Assembly (NCBI GenBank): GCA_947169455.1
Contig: CAMVPV010000100.1
Span: forward strand, 1-6,010
From: an uncultured Clostridia bacterium
GTDB taxonomy: Bacteria; Bacillota_A; Clostridia; Oscillospirales; Ruminococcaceae
Length of the DNA stretch: 6,010 bases
Direction of reading: 5' to 3'
Of the stretch, positions 1 through 5,183 are shown piece by piece; the stretch's first letter is position 1; every line of letters starts with the position of its first letter. Both the position numbers and the translations under genes were made by a program. The notes under the pieces are model-generated. The model was not told the origin of the DNA, searched no databases, and saw only the letters and a program-made list of their open reading frames with translations.

Positions 1-201
1 TTTCCCGATAAATCAATAACCAATACACTCCGGAAATGATGCATAAGCGGCACTGTATGGGAAAAATGTCGCTTATCCGACAGATATATCTGAAATTGAT
101 GTCATACGATAAGAAACTGACGCAGGTGTTACAGAACAAACGCGGTCGTTATCGATCAGCTGTCATTCTGCGCGGGATCGGACAGCGGGTCGCGCGCCCG
201 C
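1..201. other. Non-coding stretch with several inverted repeats; no gene supported
   Basis: I see no convincing gene here. Forward frames read in from the left edge stop within 39 bases in frame 1 and 19 bases in frame 2, so at most a few C-terminal codons of an upstream gene could be present. On the minus strand a frame is open from about base 105 to the left edge, but it has no ribosome binding site and no recognisable product. The stretch does hold symmetric sequence: a 10 bp stem (43-52 with 67-76, one G-U pair), a perfect 12 bp palindrome (81-92), a 6 bp pair (107-112 with 149-154), a 6 bp pair (159-164 with 181-186) and a GC-rich 6 bp pair (184-189 with 197-202). None is followed by a T-run, so none is a clear terminator. 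Confidence 0.5.
43..76. repeat. Inverted repeat, 10 bp arms with 14 nt loop
   Basis: Bases 43-52 pair with 67-76 with a single G-U pair, leaving a 14 nt loop. The flanks do not supply a T-tract on either strand, so this is unlikely to be an intrinsic terminator. It could be part of a small RNA, a protein-binding site or a repeat remnant. Nothing in the window decides between these. Confidence 0.45.
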
Positions 202-230
202 TTGACATTGTATGATAAAAATGATAGAAT
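202..230 (+). promoter_or_regulatory. Sigma-A type promoter for the lipoprotein-dut transcript
   Basis: The -35 hexamer TTGACA (202-207) matches consensus perfectly. A 17 bp spacer separates it from TAGAAT (225-230), which is 5 of 6 to the -10 consensus. Transcription should start near base 237, giving a leader of about 50 nt. A 7 bp inverted repeat (211-217 with 236-242) straddles the -10 box and the predicted start, and a GC-rich stem (184-189 with 197-202) touches the -35 box; either could be a regulator site. Confidence 0.85.
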
Positions 231-287
231 AGGTGTATCATATTCATATCAGTATAAGACACTGAACAGAAGAACGGAAAACAGAGA

Positions 288-1898
288 ATGAAACAAATTA
301 CCGTAATAATGGCGGCGGTCATTGCCGTAATGCTCATGCTTACTGCCTGCGGCAAGGAGGACAGCGGACTCGGAGGGACGTTTTACACCGTGATAACCGA
401 GAACCCGAAGAACCTTGACCCGCAGACCACGCAGGACGCCGCATCAAAAAGCGTTATCGAGAATATATTTGAGGGGCTTGTCACCGTTGACGGGGACGGT
501 GTTCCGAAGTGCGCCGCCGCCGAGAGCTATTCGCTTTCCGCTGACGGGCTGACCTATACGTTCCGGCTGCGCGAGGGCTTGCAGTGGAGCAGCGTGAACG
601 GCTTCTCCGCAGAGCTCACCGCGGACGATTTCGTGTATGCTTTCCGCCGCATTTTCGACCCCGATATGCTTTCCCCCTATGCAGAGGAATTCTCCGTGAT
701 AAAGAATTCATACCGCGTATATAGCGGAACGATGTCGCCTGCCGATCTCGGCGTGCGCGCTGCAGATGAACGAACGGTCGTGTTTGAGCTCGAACGTCCC
801 GAGAACGAATTCCTTTATATGCTTGCCGAGACACCCGCCAAGCCCTGCAATGAGGAATTTTTCCTCTCCACCGAGGGACGCTACGGTCTTGCGGCGCGGT
901 TCTGCGCGGGAAACGGCGCTTTCACGCTGACAGAATGGAACTACGATCCCTACTGGACGGAGAACTATCTTACACTGCGGAAAAATCCCGCGAACAGCTT
1001 TGAAGGGCACATCACCTGCCCCGCCGCCGTGAATTACGTGATAGCCGATTCGGTACAGGAGTACGAGCGCGATTCGGGAAATACCTCCGACTGTGAGCTT
1101 TACACCGCCGCTTCTGTACCGGTGCTGCGCAAAAAGAAAGCCGAGGAGTACAGATGCTCCTCGGTGGGGCTGACGTTCAATCCCGACAGCGCGCGCTTTG
1201 CGGATGACAATATGCGGTTCGCGCTTGCGGCGGCGACCTCTCCCGAGATATTCGAGGGGGAGACCTCCGAGGGAGTGCACCCGTCGTCGCGTATATTTCC
1301 GCCTGCGCTGTGCGTGCTCGGAAGAAGCGTCACGGGTGATGAGCTTTACGGAAAGAATGCCTTTCCGCCCGAAAAAGCCGCGGAATGGGCAGACCGCCGC
1401 GAGGAATACAGCGAGATAAGCGGCAGCAGGCTGATGAGCATACTCGTCCCCGATACCTTTGCGGACGCGCCGCTGATGTATATGCTTACCGACCGCTGGA
1501 GCGAGATGACCGGCATAGAATGCGGAGTAGAGGCGGTATCTGCGGCGGATTACAGAAAAAGGATATCTTCGGGCGATTATGACATCGCGCTGACGGTGAT
1601 ATCCTGCACGCGGAATTCCCCGTCGGCATTTATCGACTGCTTCGAGCCGTATATATTCAACAGGGCGATGCTGCTGGAGGCAAAGGCGAACGCCGCTGCG
1701 GCGTCCGGCTCGCAGGAGGTGCTCACGGCGCTGGAGTACTGCGGATATGCGGAGGACTCGCTGATATCGGGGGCGTACTATATACCGCTGTTCTGTCAGA
1801 GCAGCTTTCTCGTGACGGGGGAGAACACCGCCGACATAAGATGCGACCCGTTCTCGGGCGCGATAATATTCAGGGATGCGAAAAAATTCAGTCAATAA
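288..1898 (+). CDS. ABC transporter substrate-binding lipoprotein, peptide/nickel (SBP_bac_5, OppA/DppA-like) family
   Basis: This 536-residue protein should sit on the outer face of the cytoplasmic membrane and deliver a ligand, typically an oligopeptide, to an ABC importer. A short signal peptide (K2, hydrophobic 4-18) ends in a lipobox LTAC, with Cys21 as the predicted lipid-anchored residue. The mature part opens with family hallmarks: ENPKNLDP (38-45), FEGL (61-64), GLTYTFRLREGLQW (87-100) and TADDFVYAFRRIFDP (111-125). Its length is normal for full-size OppA-like proteins, and it ends with the usual IPLF-type segment near the C-terminus. The start at 288 is chosen because it gives the Lys-bearing signal peptide, although its ribosome site is weak (only GGA at 276-278). 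No permease or ATPase gene lies nearby, so this is an orphan binding protein here. Ligand is unknown; peptide, nickel or another solute are all possible within the family. Confidence 0.93.
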   Translation: MKQITVIMAAVIAVMLMLTACGKEDSGLGGTFYTVITENPKNLDPQTTQDAASKSVIENIFEGLVTVDGDGVPKCAAAESYSLSADGLTYTFRLREGLQWSSVNGFSAELTADDFVYAFRRIFDPDMLSPYAEEFSVIKNSYRVYSGTMSPADLGVRAADERTVVFELERPENEFLYMLAETPAKPCNEEFFLSTEGRYGLAARFCAGNGAFTLTEWNYDPYWTENYLTLRKNPANSFEGHITCPAAVNYVIADSVQEYERDSGNTSDCELYTAASVPVLRKKKAEEYRCSSVGLTFNPDSARFADDNMRFALAAATSPEIFEGETSEGVHPSSRIFPPALCVLGRSVTGDELYGKNAFPPEKAAEWADRREEYSEISGSRLMSILVPDTFADAPLMYMLTDRWSEMTGIECGVEAVSAADYRKRISSGDYDIALTVISCTRNSPSAFIDCFEPYIFNRAMLLEAKANAAAASGSQEVLTALEYCGYAEDSLISGAYYIPLFCQSSFLVTGENTADIRCDPFSGAIIFRDAKKFSQ

Positions 1899-1911
1899 GT
1901 GAGGTATTGTT

Positions 1912-2412
1912 ATGCAGAGGATAGCCGCGTTTGAAAAAGTAAGCTCCGCCGGATTCGTGAAAGCGGCGCAGTCGAACAAGCTGTTTGAAAATTGTGATCC
2001 CGTTCGGATCTATGATGATATCATCCTTCCGAAAAGGGCTACCGCAGGCTCGGCGGGGTATGATCTCTTTGCGCCGTGCGATATGGAGATAGCCGCCGGA
2101 GAGACTGTGCTCATACCGACGGGCATACGTGCGCGCATAGATAACGGCTGGGTGCTGATGATATTCCCGCGCAGCGGTCTGGGATTCAAGTACAGGGTGC
2201 GTCTGAACAATACCGTGGGTATAATCGATAGTGACTATTACGGTGCGGATAACGAGGGGCACATCATGGTAAAGCTGACCAATGAGGGGGACAAGACCGT
2301 TTCCGTTGCAAAGGGCAGCGGATTTGCACAGGGCGTGTTCCTGCCGTTCGGGATAACCGAGGACGACAGCGCAGACGCCGTCCGCACAGGCGGATTTGGC
2401 AGCACCGGCTGA
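1912..2412 (+). CDS. dut: dUTP diphosphatase (dUTPase), clostridial form with N-terminal extension
   Basis: The enzyme hydrolyses dUTP to dUMP and pyrophosphate in the cytoplasm, preventing uracil incorporation into DNA and feeding dTMP synthesis. It is 166 residues long. The five trimeric-dUTPase motifs are visible: motif 1 GSAGYDLFA (46-54); motif 2 PRSGLG (86-91); motif 3 VGIIDSDYYG (102-111), where Asp106 is the expected catalytic base and Tyr109 the expected uracil-stacking residue; motif 4 in the altered form GSGFAQG (135-141); and motif 5 TGGFGSTG (159-166). There is an N-terminal extension of roughly 20 residues, and a short insertion (about residues 112-116) after motif 3 where most dUTPases have RGE. 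I recall both as features of a clostridial subgroup. The start has GAGG at 1901-1904, 7 nt upstream. The gene follows the lipoprotein by 13 bp, so it is probably cotranscribed, and it ends directly against the convergent regulator gene. Confidence 0.95.
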   Translation: MQRIAAFEKVSSAGFVKAAQSNKLFENCDPVRIYDDIILPKRATAGSAGYDLFAPCDMEIAAGETVLIPTGIRARIDNGWVLMIFPRSGLGFKYRVRLNNTVGIIDSDYYGADNEGHIMVKLTNEGDKTVSVAKGSGFAQGVFLPFGITEDDSADAVRTGGFGSTG

Positions 2413-2835
2413 TCATTCCTGCTTGTTATCGAGCAGATCCTTCAGTGTGATGCCGTCAAGGTAATTGTTTATCACCTGTTTCAGTCCCTTCCACATGGGG
2501 AGGGTCAGACAGGTATCTGCGAGAGGACAGCGGTTCGGTTCACATTCGAGGCACTCAACGGGTGCAAGGTCGCCTTCGAGTGCGCGGAGTATTCTGCCGA
2601 CGGGATATTCCTCGGGCGGTTCCAAGAGCTTGTAGCCGCCGAATTTTCCGCGCAGGCTTATCACCAGCCCCGATTTTGCAAGAATGCCGACGATCATTTC
2701 GAGATATTTTACCGAGATATGCTGGCGTTCCGAGATCTCACGCAGGGATACGAAATTTTCCTTGTTCTTGTTATATTGCTCGGAAAGCTCTATCATTACT
2801 CTCAATCCGTAGCGTCCTTTTGTTGATATTTTCAT
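2413..2835 (-). CDS. Rrf2-family winged-helix transcriptional regulator (IscR/CymR-like) with a four-cysteine cluster
   Basis: This is a 140-residue DNA-binding repressor or sensor. The N-terminus MKISTKGRYGLRVMIEL is the signature start of Rrf2 proteins. The winged helix-turn-helix covers about residues 28-70, with SLREISERQHIS (30-41), KYLEMIVGILAKSGLV (43-58) and the wing RGKFGGY (62-68). After LRALEG (83-88) come Cys95, Cys98, Cys103 and Cys109 (spacing C-x2-C-x4-C-x5-C), followed by a Trp (115) and ITLKDLL (129-135), as in IscR. E. coli IscR binds a [2Fe-2S] cluster through three cysteines in this place, while B. subtilis CymR, which has a similar N-terminus, lacks them as I recall it. 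Fe-S or redox sensing is therefore likely, but the targets are unknown. I chose the ATG at 2833-2835: a longer reading to 2904 would run through the promoter, and an AAAGGAAA ribosome site lies just upstream. Length is normal for the family. Confidence 0.92.
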   Translation of the reverse strand: MKISTKGRYGLRVMIELSEQYNKNKENFVSLREISERQHISVKYLEMIVGILAKSGLVISLRGKFGGYKLLEPPEEYPVGRILRALEGDLAPVECLECEPNRCPLADTCLTLPMWKGLKQVINNYLDGITLKDLLDNKQE

Positions 2836-2867
2836 ACGTGTCACTTTCCTTTCGACGGTAATTTGCG

Positions 2868-2896
2868 TTAATACAATTATAATATAATTGTATAAA
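2868..2896 (+). promoter_or_regulatory. Candidate forward promoter for the DUF1015 gene, overlapping the operator
   Basis: On the plus strand TTAATA (2868-2873, 4 of 6) and TATAAA (2891-2896, 5 of 6) are 17 bp apart, which would start transcription near 2903. Other TATAAT strings in the palindrome (2878-2883, 2883-2888) lack a reasonable -35 partner. If this promoter is right, the palindrome would lie entirely within it and both divergent genes could be controlled together. The -35 match is weak, so the exact position is uncertain. Confidence 0.4.
2871..2893. promoter_or_regulatory. Perfect 23 bp palindrome, probable operator for the Rrf2 protein
   Basis: Two 11 bp arms (ATACAATTATA at 2871-2881 and its exact complement at 2883-2893) flank one central base at 2882. 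Beyond a mismatched pair (2870/2894) the symmetry continues for two more pairs. The palindrome contains the regulator's own -10 hexamer and most of its spacer, so bound protein would block RNA polymerase. A dimeric winged-helix regulator encoded next door is the natural candidate ligand. The alternative is chance symmetry in AT-rich promoter DNA, which 11 consecutive matching pairs make unlikely but do not exclude. Confidence 0.75.
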
Positions 2897-2904
2897 AAAG
2901 TCAA
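2876..2904 (-). promoter_or_regulatory. Promoter of the Rrf2 regulator gene
   Basis: Read on the minus strand, TTGACT (2904-2899) is 5 of 6 to the -35 consensus. A 17 bp spacer leads to a perfect TATAAT (2881-2876). Transcription should start near 2869, giving a leader of about 33 nt. The -10 box lies inside the palindrome at 2871-2893, which fits autorepression. Confidence 0.85.
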
Positions 2905-2913
2905 GATTTTTTT

Positions 2914-3014
2914 GCTGCCGTGCAGAAATAATTGCTCCGGCGATCATGATGTCCGGGAGAGTTGTCTGCACAGGCGGCAGTACAGAAAAGCCGACCCTTC
3001 TTATCATTGGGGTC
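2914..3014 (+). promoter_or_regulatory. Structured 5' leader of the DUF1015 mRNA
   Basis: Between the divergent promoters and the DUF1015 start, the plus strand can fold into a long stem: 2915-2919 with 2976-2980 and 2920-2925 with 2966-2971, separated by a 4 nt bulge (2972-2975). Its apical part holds a smaller stem (2937-2940 with 2953-2956). A second hairpin pairs 2993-2997 with 3010-3014 and ends 12 nt before the AGGAG ribosome site. I do not recognise a known riboswitch class. The structure was found by eye, without an energy calculation. Confidence 0.4.
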
Positions 3015-3026
3015 ATATTATGTAAC

Positions 3027-3031
3027 AGGAG
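3027..3031 (+). promoter_or_regulatory. Ribosome binding site that fixes the DUF1015 start
   Basis: AGGAG at 3027-3031 lies 10 nt before the ATG at 3042. An in-frame ATG at 2946 would add 32 residues with no homology I can see and no ribosome site, and would lie inside the leader structure. The family-like sequence begins only after the ATG at 3042. Confidence 0.75.
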
Positions 3032-3041
3032 CGTGTTTATT

Positions 3042-4277
3042 ATGAACAGAGCATTTTTACCCGCAGATATCCTTCTGCCCGCTTTCCCCGCATATGCCTC
3101 CGCCGACTGGCAGAGGTGGGCTGTGATAGCCTGTGATCAGTTCACATCGCAGCCCGAATACTGGGAAAAAGCTGCAGATATCGCAGGCGGCTCGCCGTCC
3201 GCGCTGAACCTCATACTCCCGGAGGCTTATCTTGAAGATGATGCGGACGGACGCATAGCAAGGATACAGGACAGCATGAGGAGGTACCTTGCAGACGGCA
3301 TATTCCGCGAGTACAAGGATTCCTTCGTATATACCGAGCGCATGACCTCGGACGGACTACGCTGCGGCATCGTGGGGATGATCGATCTTGAAGAGTACGA
3401 CTATACGCCCGAAAGCACAGCGGCTGTCCGCGCCACCGAGGAGACAGTGGCGTCCCGCATACCGCCCCGCGTCAGGATACGCCGCGGCGCACCGCTCGAA
3501 CTGCCGCACATCATGATACTGATAAACGACCCCGGAAAGACCGTGACCGAGCCGCTCGCTGCGAAAAAGGCAGGCATGAAGAAGCTGTACGATACCGAGC
3601 TCATGCTCGGCGGCGGAAGGATAGAGGGCTATCTTGCGGAGGGGGATATAAAGGAGGACATCCTTTCGGCGCTGGATAAGCTCGCGGAAAAGAGCGCTTT
3701 TGTATATGCGATGGGCGACGGCAACCATTCGCTCGCCACGGCGAAGGCGTATTACGAGGAGCTCAAAAAGAACAGCCCCGGCGAGGATCTTTCGGGACAC
3801 CCCGCAAGGTATGCGCTCGCGGAGATAGTCAACCTGCACAGCGATGCCATCCGCTTCGAGGGCATACACAGGATAGTTACCGGCATCGACACCGAGAAAT
3901 TCCTTGAAGATATGACCGATGCGCTCGGTCTTTCCGCAACGGCTGAGGACTGCGGAACGATAGATATCATACTCGGCACGGGCGAGGCGGAGTATGCGGT
4001 GAAGAGACCCTCATCGCCGCTCGAAGTCGGCAGCGTGCAGATGTTCATCGACGGATATCTGAAGGAGAACGGCGGCAGCGTGGATTATATCCACGGCGCG
4101 GACACGGTGCGCGAGCTCGTGAAGAAGAACGAGGGCAGCGTGGGCATACTGCTGCCGGATATGAAGAAGGAGGAGCTTTTCCCGGCTGTGGAAAAGGGCG
4201 GCTCTCTCCCGAGAAAGACTTTCTCCATGGGTCACGCCGAGGACAAGAGATACTATATAGAAGCAAGGAAGATATGA
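3042..4277 (+). CDS. DUF1015 family protein, function uncertain
   Basis: This 411-residue protein has no signal peptide or membrane segment, so it should be cytoplasmic. I recognise the clostridial form of the DUF1015 family from WAVIACDQFTSQPEYW (26-41), the NLILPEAYL segment shortly after, the central VYAMGDGNHSLATAKA (221-236) and the C-terminal GILLPDMKKEELF. The GDGNHS stretch (225-230) matches the position of the ADGHHR motif in other DUF1015 proteins, which recalls ParB/Srx-fold proteins including the free serine kinases SerK and SbnI. From memory, DUF1015 genes in other clostridia often neighbour serA and serC, so a link to serine metabolism is a reasonable guess but not shown here. 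Length is typical. The gene diverges from the Rrf2 regulator, has its own leader and is followed by a terminator, so it appears to be a single-gene transcript. Confidence 0.88.
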   Translation: MNRAFLPADILLPAFPAYASADWQRWAVIACDQFTSQPEYWEKAADIAGGSPSALNLILPEAYLEDDADGRIARIQDSMRRYLADGIFREYKDSFVYTERMTSDGLRCGIVGMIDLEEYDYTPESTAAVRATEETVASRIPPRVRIRRGAPLELPHIMILINDPGKTVTEPLAAKKAGMKKLYDTELMLGGGRIEGYLAEGDIKEDILSALDKLAEKSAFVYAMGDGNHSLATAKAYYEELKKNSPGEDLSGHPARYALAEIVNLHSDAIRFEGIHRIVTGIDTEKFLEDMTDALGLSATAEDCGTIDIILGTGEAEYAVKRPSSPLEVGSVQMFIDGYLKENGGSVDYIHGADTVRELVKKNEGSVGILLPDMKKEELFPAVEKGGSLPRKTFSMGHAEDKRYYIEARKI

Positions 4278-4313
4278 CCGCTCCGCTGAGATCACGCGGC
4301 ACGGCGAACATCG

Positions 4314-4335
4314 AGCCTCCCCTCCGGGGGAGGCT
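4314..4335 (+). terminator. Hairpin terminator after the DUF1015 gene
   Basis: A 9 bp GC-rich stem (4314-4322 with 4327-4335) closes on the tetraloop TCCG, a member of the very stable UNCG class closed by C-G. It begins 37 bp after the DUF1015 stop. The following bases (GTTTGCCTGTGTT) are only moderately T-rich, so termination may be incomplete. It separates DUF1015 from the ribosomal operon. Confidence 0.7.
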
Positions 4336-4424
4336 GTTTGCCTGTGTTGGTCAAAATAAACATAAAATCGCCTGCGGCGGCTTGAAAATTCTACCGTGAA
4401 AGAACCAAAATCTCGGAAAAACTA

Positions 4425-4453
4425 TTGAAATATGCGATATTATGTGATAAAAT
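4425..4453 (+). promoter_or_regulatory. Promoter of the S10 ribosomal protein operon
   Basis: TTGAAA (4425-4430, 5 of 6) and TAAAAT (4448-4453, 5 of 6) are separated by the ideal 17 bp. The DNA just upstream has A-runs (4407-4410 and 4417-4421) that could act as an UP element, as is common for ribosomal promoters. Transcription should start near 4460. No better promoter is visible between the terminator and rpsJ. Confidence 0.8.
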
Positions 4454-4459
4454 ATATCT

Positions 4460-4759
4460 TGCGTGACTGCATAAGATGTGCGTTGATGCGGGAGGTTGCC
4501 GGAGTTTCCGGGTAATTTCCGCGGAGTATGTCCGATTTCAAACCGGGCGGCTTCATGTGTCACCGCGCACTTCACCGTGTGACCGTTATTACCGATACTT
4601 TCCGAACCGGCGGGATATCCCGGAAGGCGGGTTCTTCAAAAAGGACAGAGTACGGGAGATCATTTCCCGAAAAAAATACGGGGAATATGAAACACACGGA
4701 GGCGTGTATGTCGGGGAACATGAAAATCGTCCCCCAAATATTATAAGGAGGCGAATCAA
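4460..4759 (+). promoter_or_regulatory. Long structured 5' leader of the S10 operon
   Basis: About 300 nt separate the predicted start site from rpsJ, with no supportable gene. Possible hairpins, in order, are: 4499-4503 with 4507-4511; 4559-4563 with 4579-4583; 4604-4608 with 4630-4634, enclosing a 12 bp palindrome at 4611-4622; 4653-4659 with 4663-4669; 4694-4698 with 4703-4707; and 4713-4717 with 4730-4734. The fourth competes with 4663-4669 pairing with 4679-4685. In E. coli the S10 leader is bound by ribosomal protein L4 to repress the operon. Whether this leader does the same is unknown, and I do not recognise the E. coli structure. The last hairpin ends 10 nt before the AAGGAGG ribosome site (4745-4751). 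Confidence 0.6.
4653..4685 (+). promoter_or_regulatory. Two mutually exclusive hairpins in the S10 leader
   Basis: Bases 4663-4669 (TTTCCCG) can pair with 4653-4659 (3 nt loop) or with 4679-4685 (9 nt, A-rich loop); each gives 7 pairs including one G-U. Such competing stems are the usual form of a conformational switch. Neither is followed by a T-run, so any control would act through translation or through a protein rather than classical intrinsic termination. This was assessed by eye only. Confidence 0.4.
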
Positions 4760-5074
4760 ATGGCAGTCAATGAAAAGCTCAGGATAAGGATCAAGGGCTA
4801 TGACCATGCGGTAGTCGATGCGGCAGCCGTAAAGATCGTGGAGGCGGCTAAGCGCAGCGGCGCAAAGGTGTCCGGTCCCATACCTCTCCCCACGGACAAG
4901 GAGATAGTTACCATTCTCCGTGCGGTGCATAAGTATAAGGACAGCCGCGAGCAGTTCGAGATGAGAACTCACAAGAGACTCATTGATGTGATCAGACCCA
5001 CACAGAAGACCACAGAGGCACTTCAGGGTCTTGAGCTTCCTGCGGGCGTAGATATCGTAATGGAACTGAAGTGA
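4760..5074 (+). CDS. rpsJ: 30S ribosomal protein S10 (NusE)
   Basis: S10 is a protein of the small-subunit head and, as NusE, a partner of NusB in transcription antitermination. The 104-residue protein is of normal length and shows the conserved IRIKGYDH start, [17 protein letters not shown] in the centre, [16 protein letters not shown] and the C-terminal [12 protein letters not shown]. The start is supported by a perfect AAGGAGG (4745-4751), 8 nt upstream. It is the first gene of the operon here, after its own promoter and long leader, as in the usual S10-L3-L4 order. The unrelated DUF1015 gene lies upstream behind a terminator. Confidence 0.98.
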   Translation: MAVNEKLRIRIKGYDHAVVDAAAVKIVEAAKRSGAKVSGPIPLPTDKEIVTILRAVHKYKDSREQFEMRTHKRLIDVIRPTQKTTEALQGLELPAGVDIVMELK

Positions 5075-5089
5075 TCCGCTTCACTTCCA

Positions 5090-5116
5090 CCGAGATGGCA
5101 GTCACATACATCTCGG
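5090..5116 (+). repeat. Hairpin in the rpsJ-rplC gap, 8 bp stem
   Basis: CCGAGATG (5090-5097) and its complement (5109-5116) form a perfect 8 bp stem with an 11 nt loop, starting 16 bp after the rpsJ stop. There is no T-run after it. It could be an RNA processing or stability element between rpsJ and rplC, or one half of an inserted repeat. Confidence 0.5.
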
Positions 5117-5130
5117 CAAGATAGTATGCT

Positions 5131-5169
5131 TGTAGGGTCATGTCGGGCACGCCCCGACCAATAACCGGC
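5131..5169 (+). repeat. Palindromic GTAGGG-type intergenic repeat before rplC
   Basis: GTCGGG (5142-5147) pairs with CCCGAC (5153-5158) around a 5 nt loop, and GGTC (5136-5139) can alternatively pair with GACC (5156-5159). The phrase TGTAGGG followed by a GC-rich palindrome resembles short dispersed intergenic repeats I recall from Firmicutes genomes. The edges are uncertain, and calling it dispersed is an inference because only one copy is in the window. Confidence 0.4.
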
Positions 5170-5183
5170 AAGGAGGAATAAAA

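Noticed and set aside
1..105. Possible minus-strand gene leaving the left edge
   Set aside because: The frame is open for only about 34 codons, the ATG at 44 lacks a ribosome site, and the product is not recognisable.
708..1979. Long open frame of 423 codons on the minus strand opposite the lipoprotein gene
   Set aside because: Its translation is rich in Arg and His with no recognisable domain, it overlaps a gene with clear family motifs on the plus strand, and it arises from GC-rich third positions of that gene.
2836..2904. N-terminal extension of the Rrf2 protein from 2904
   Set aside because: The extra 23 codons run through the promoter and operator. The typical family start MKISTKGRYGL begins at 2835 with a ribosome site.
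2946..3041. N-terminal extension of DUF1015 from the ATG at 2946
   Set aside because: No ribosome site precedes it, the 32 added residues have no family resemblance, and the region is better explained as a leader. The ATG at 3042 has AGGAG at proper spacing.
4528..4746. Possible 72-codon leader peptide gene in the S10 leader, ending on the rpsJ ribosome site
   Set aside because: The GGAG at 4523-4526 is only 1 nt from the ATG, which is too close to work, and the translation resembles nothing. The stop overlapping AAGGAGG is most likely coincidence.
4476..4787. 103-codon frame overlapping the start of rpsJ
   Set aside because: No ribosome site, no recognisable product, and it runs out of frame into rpsJ.
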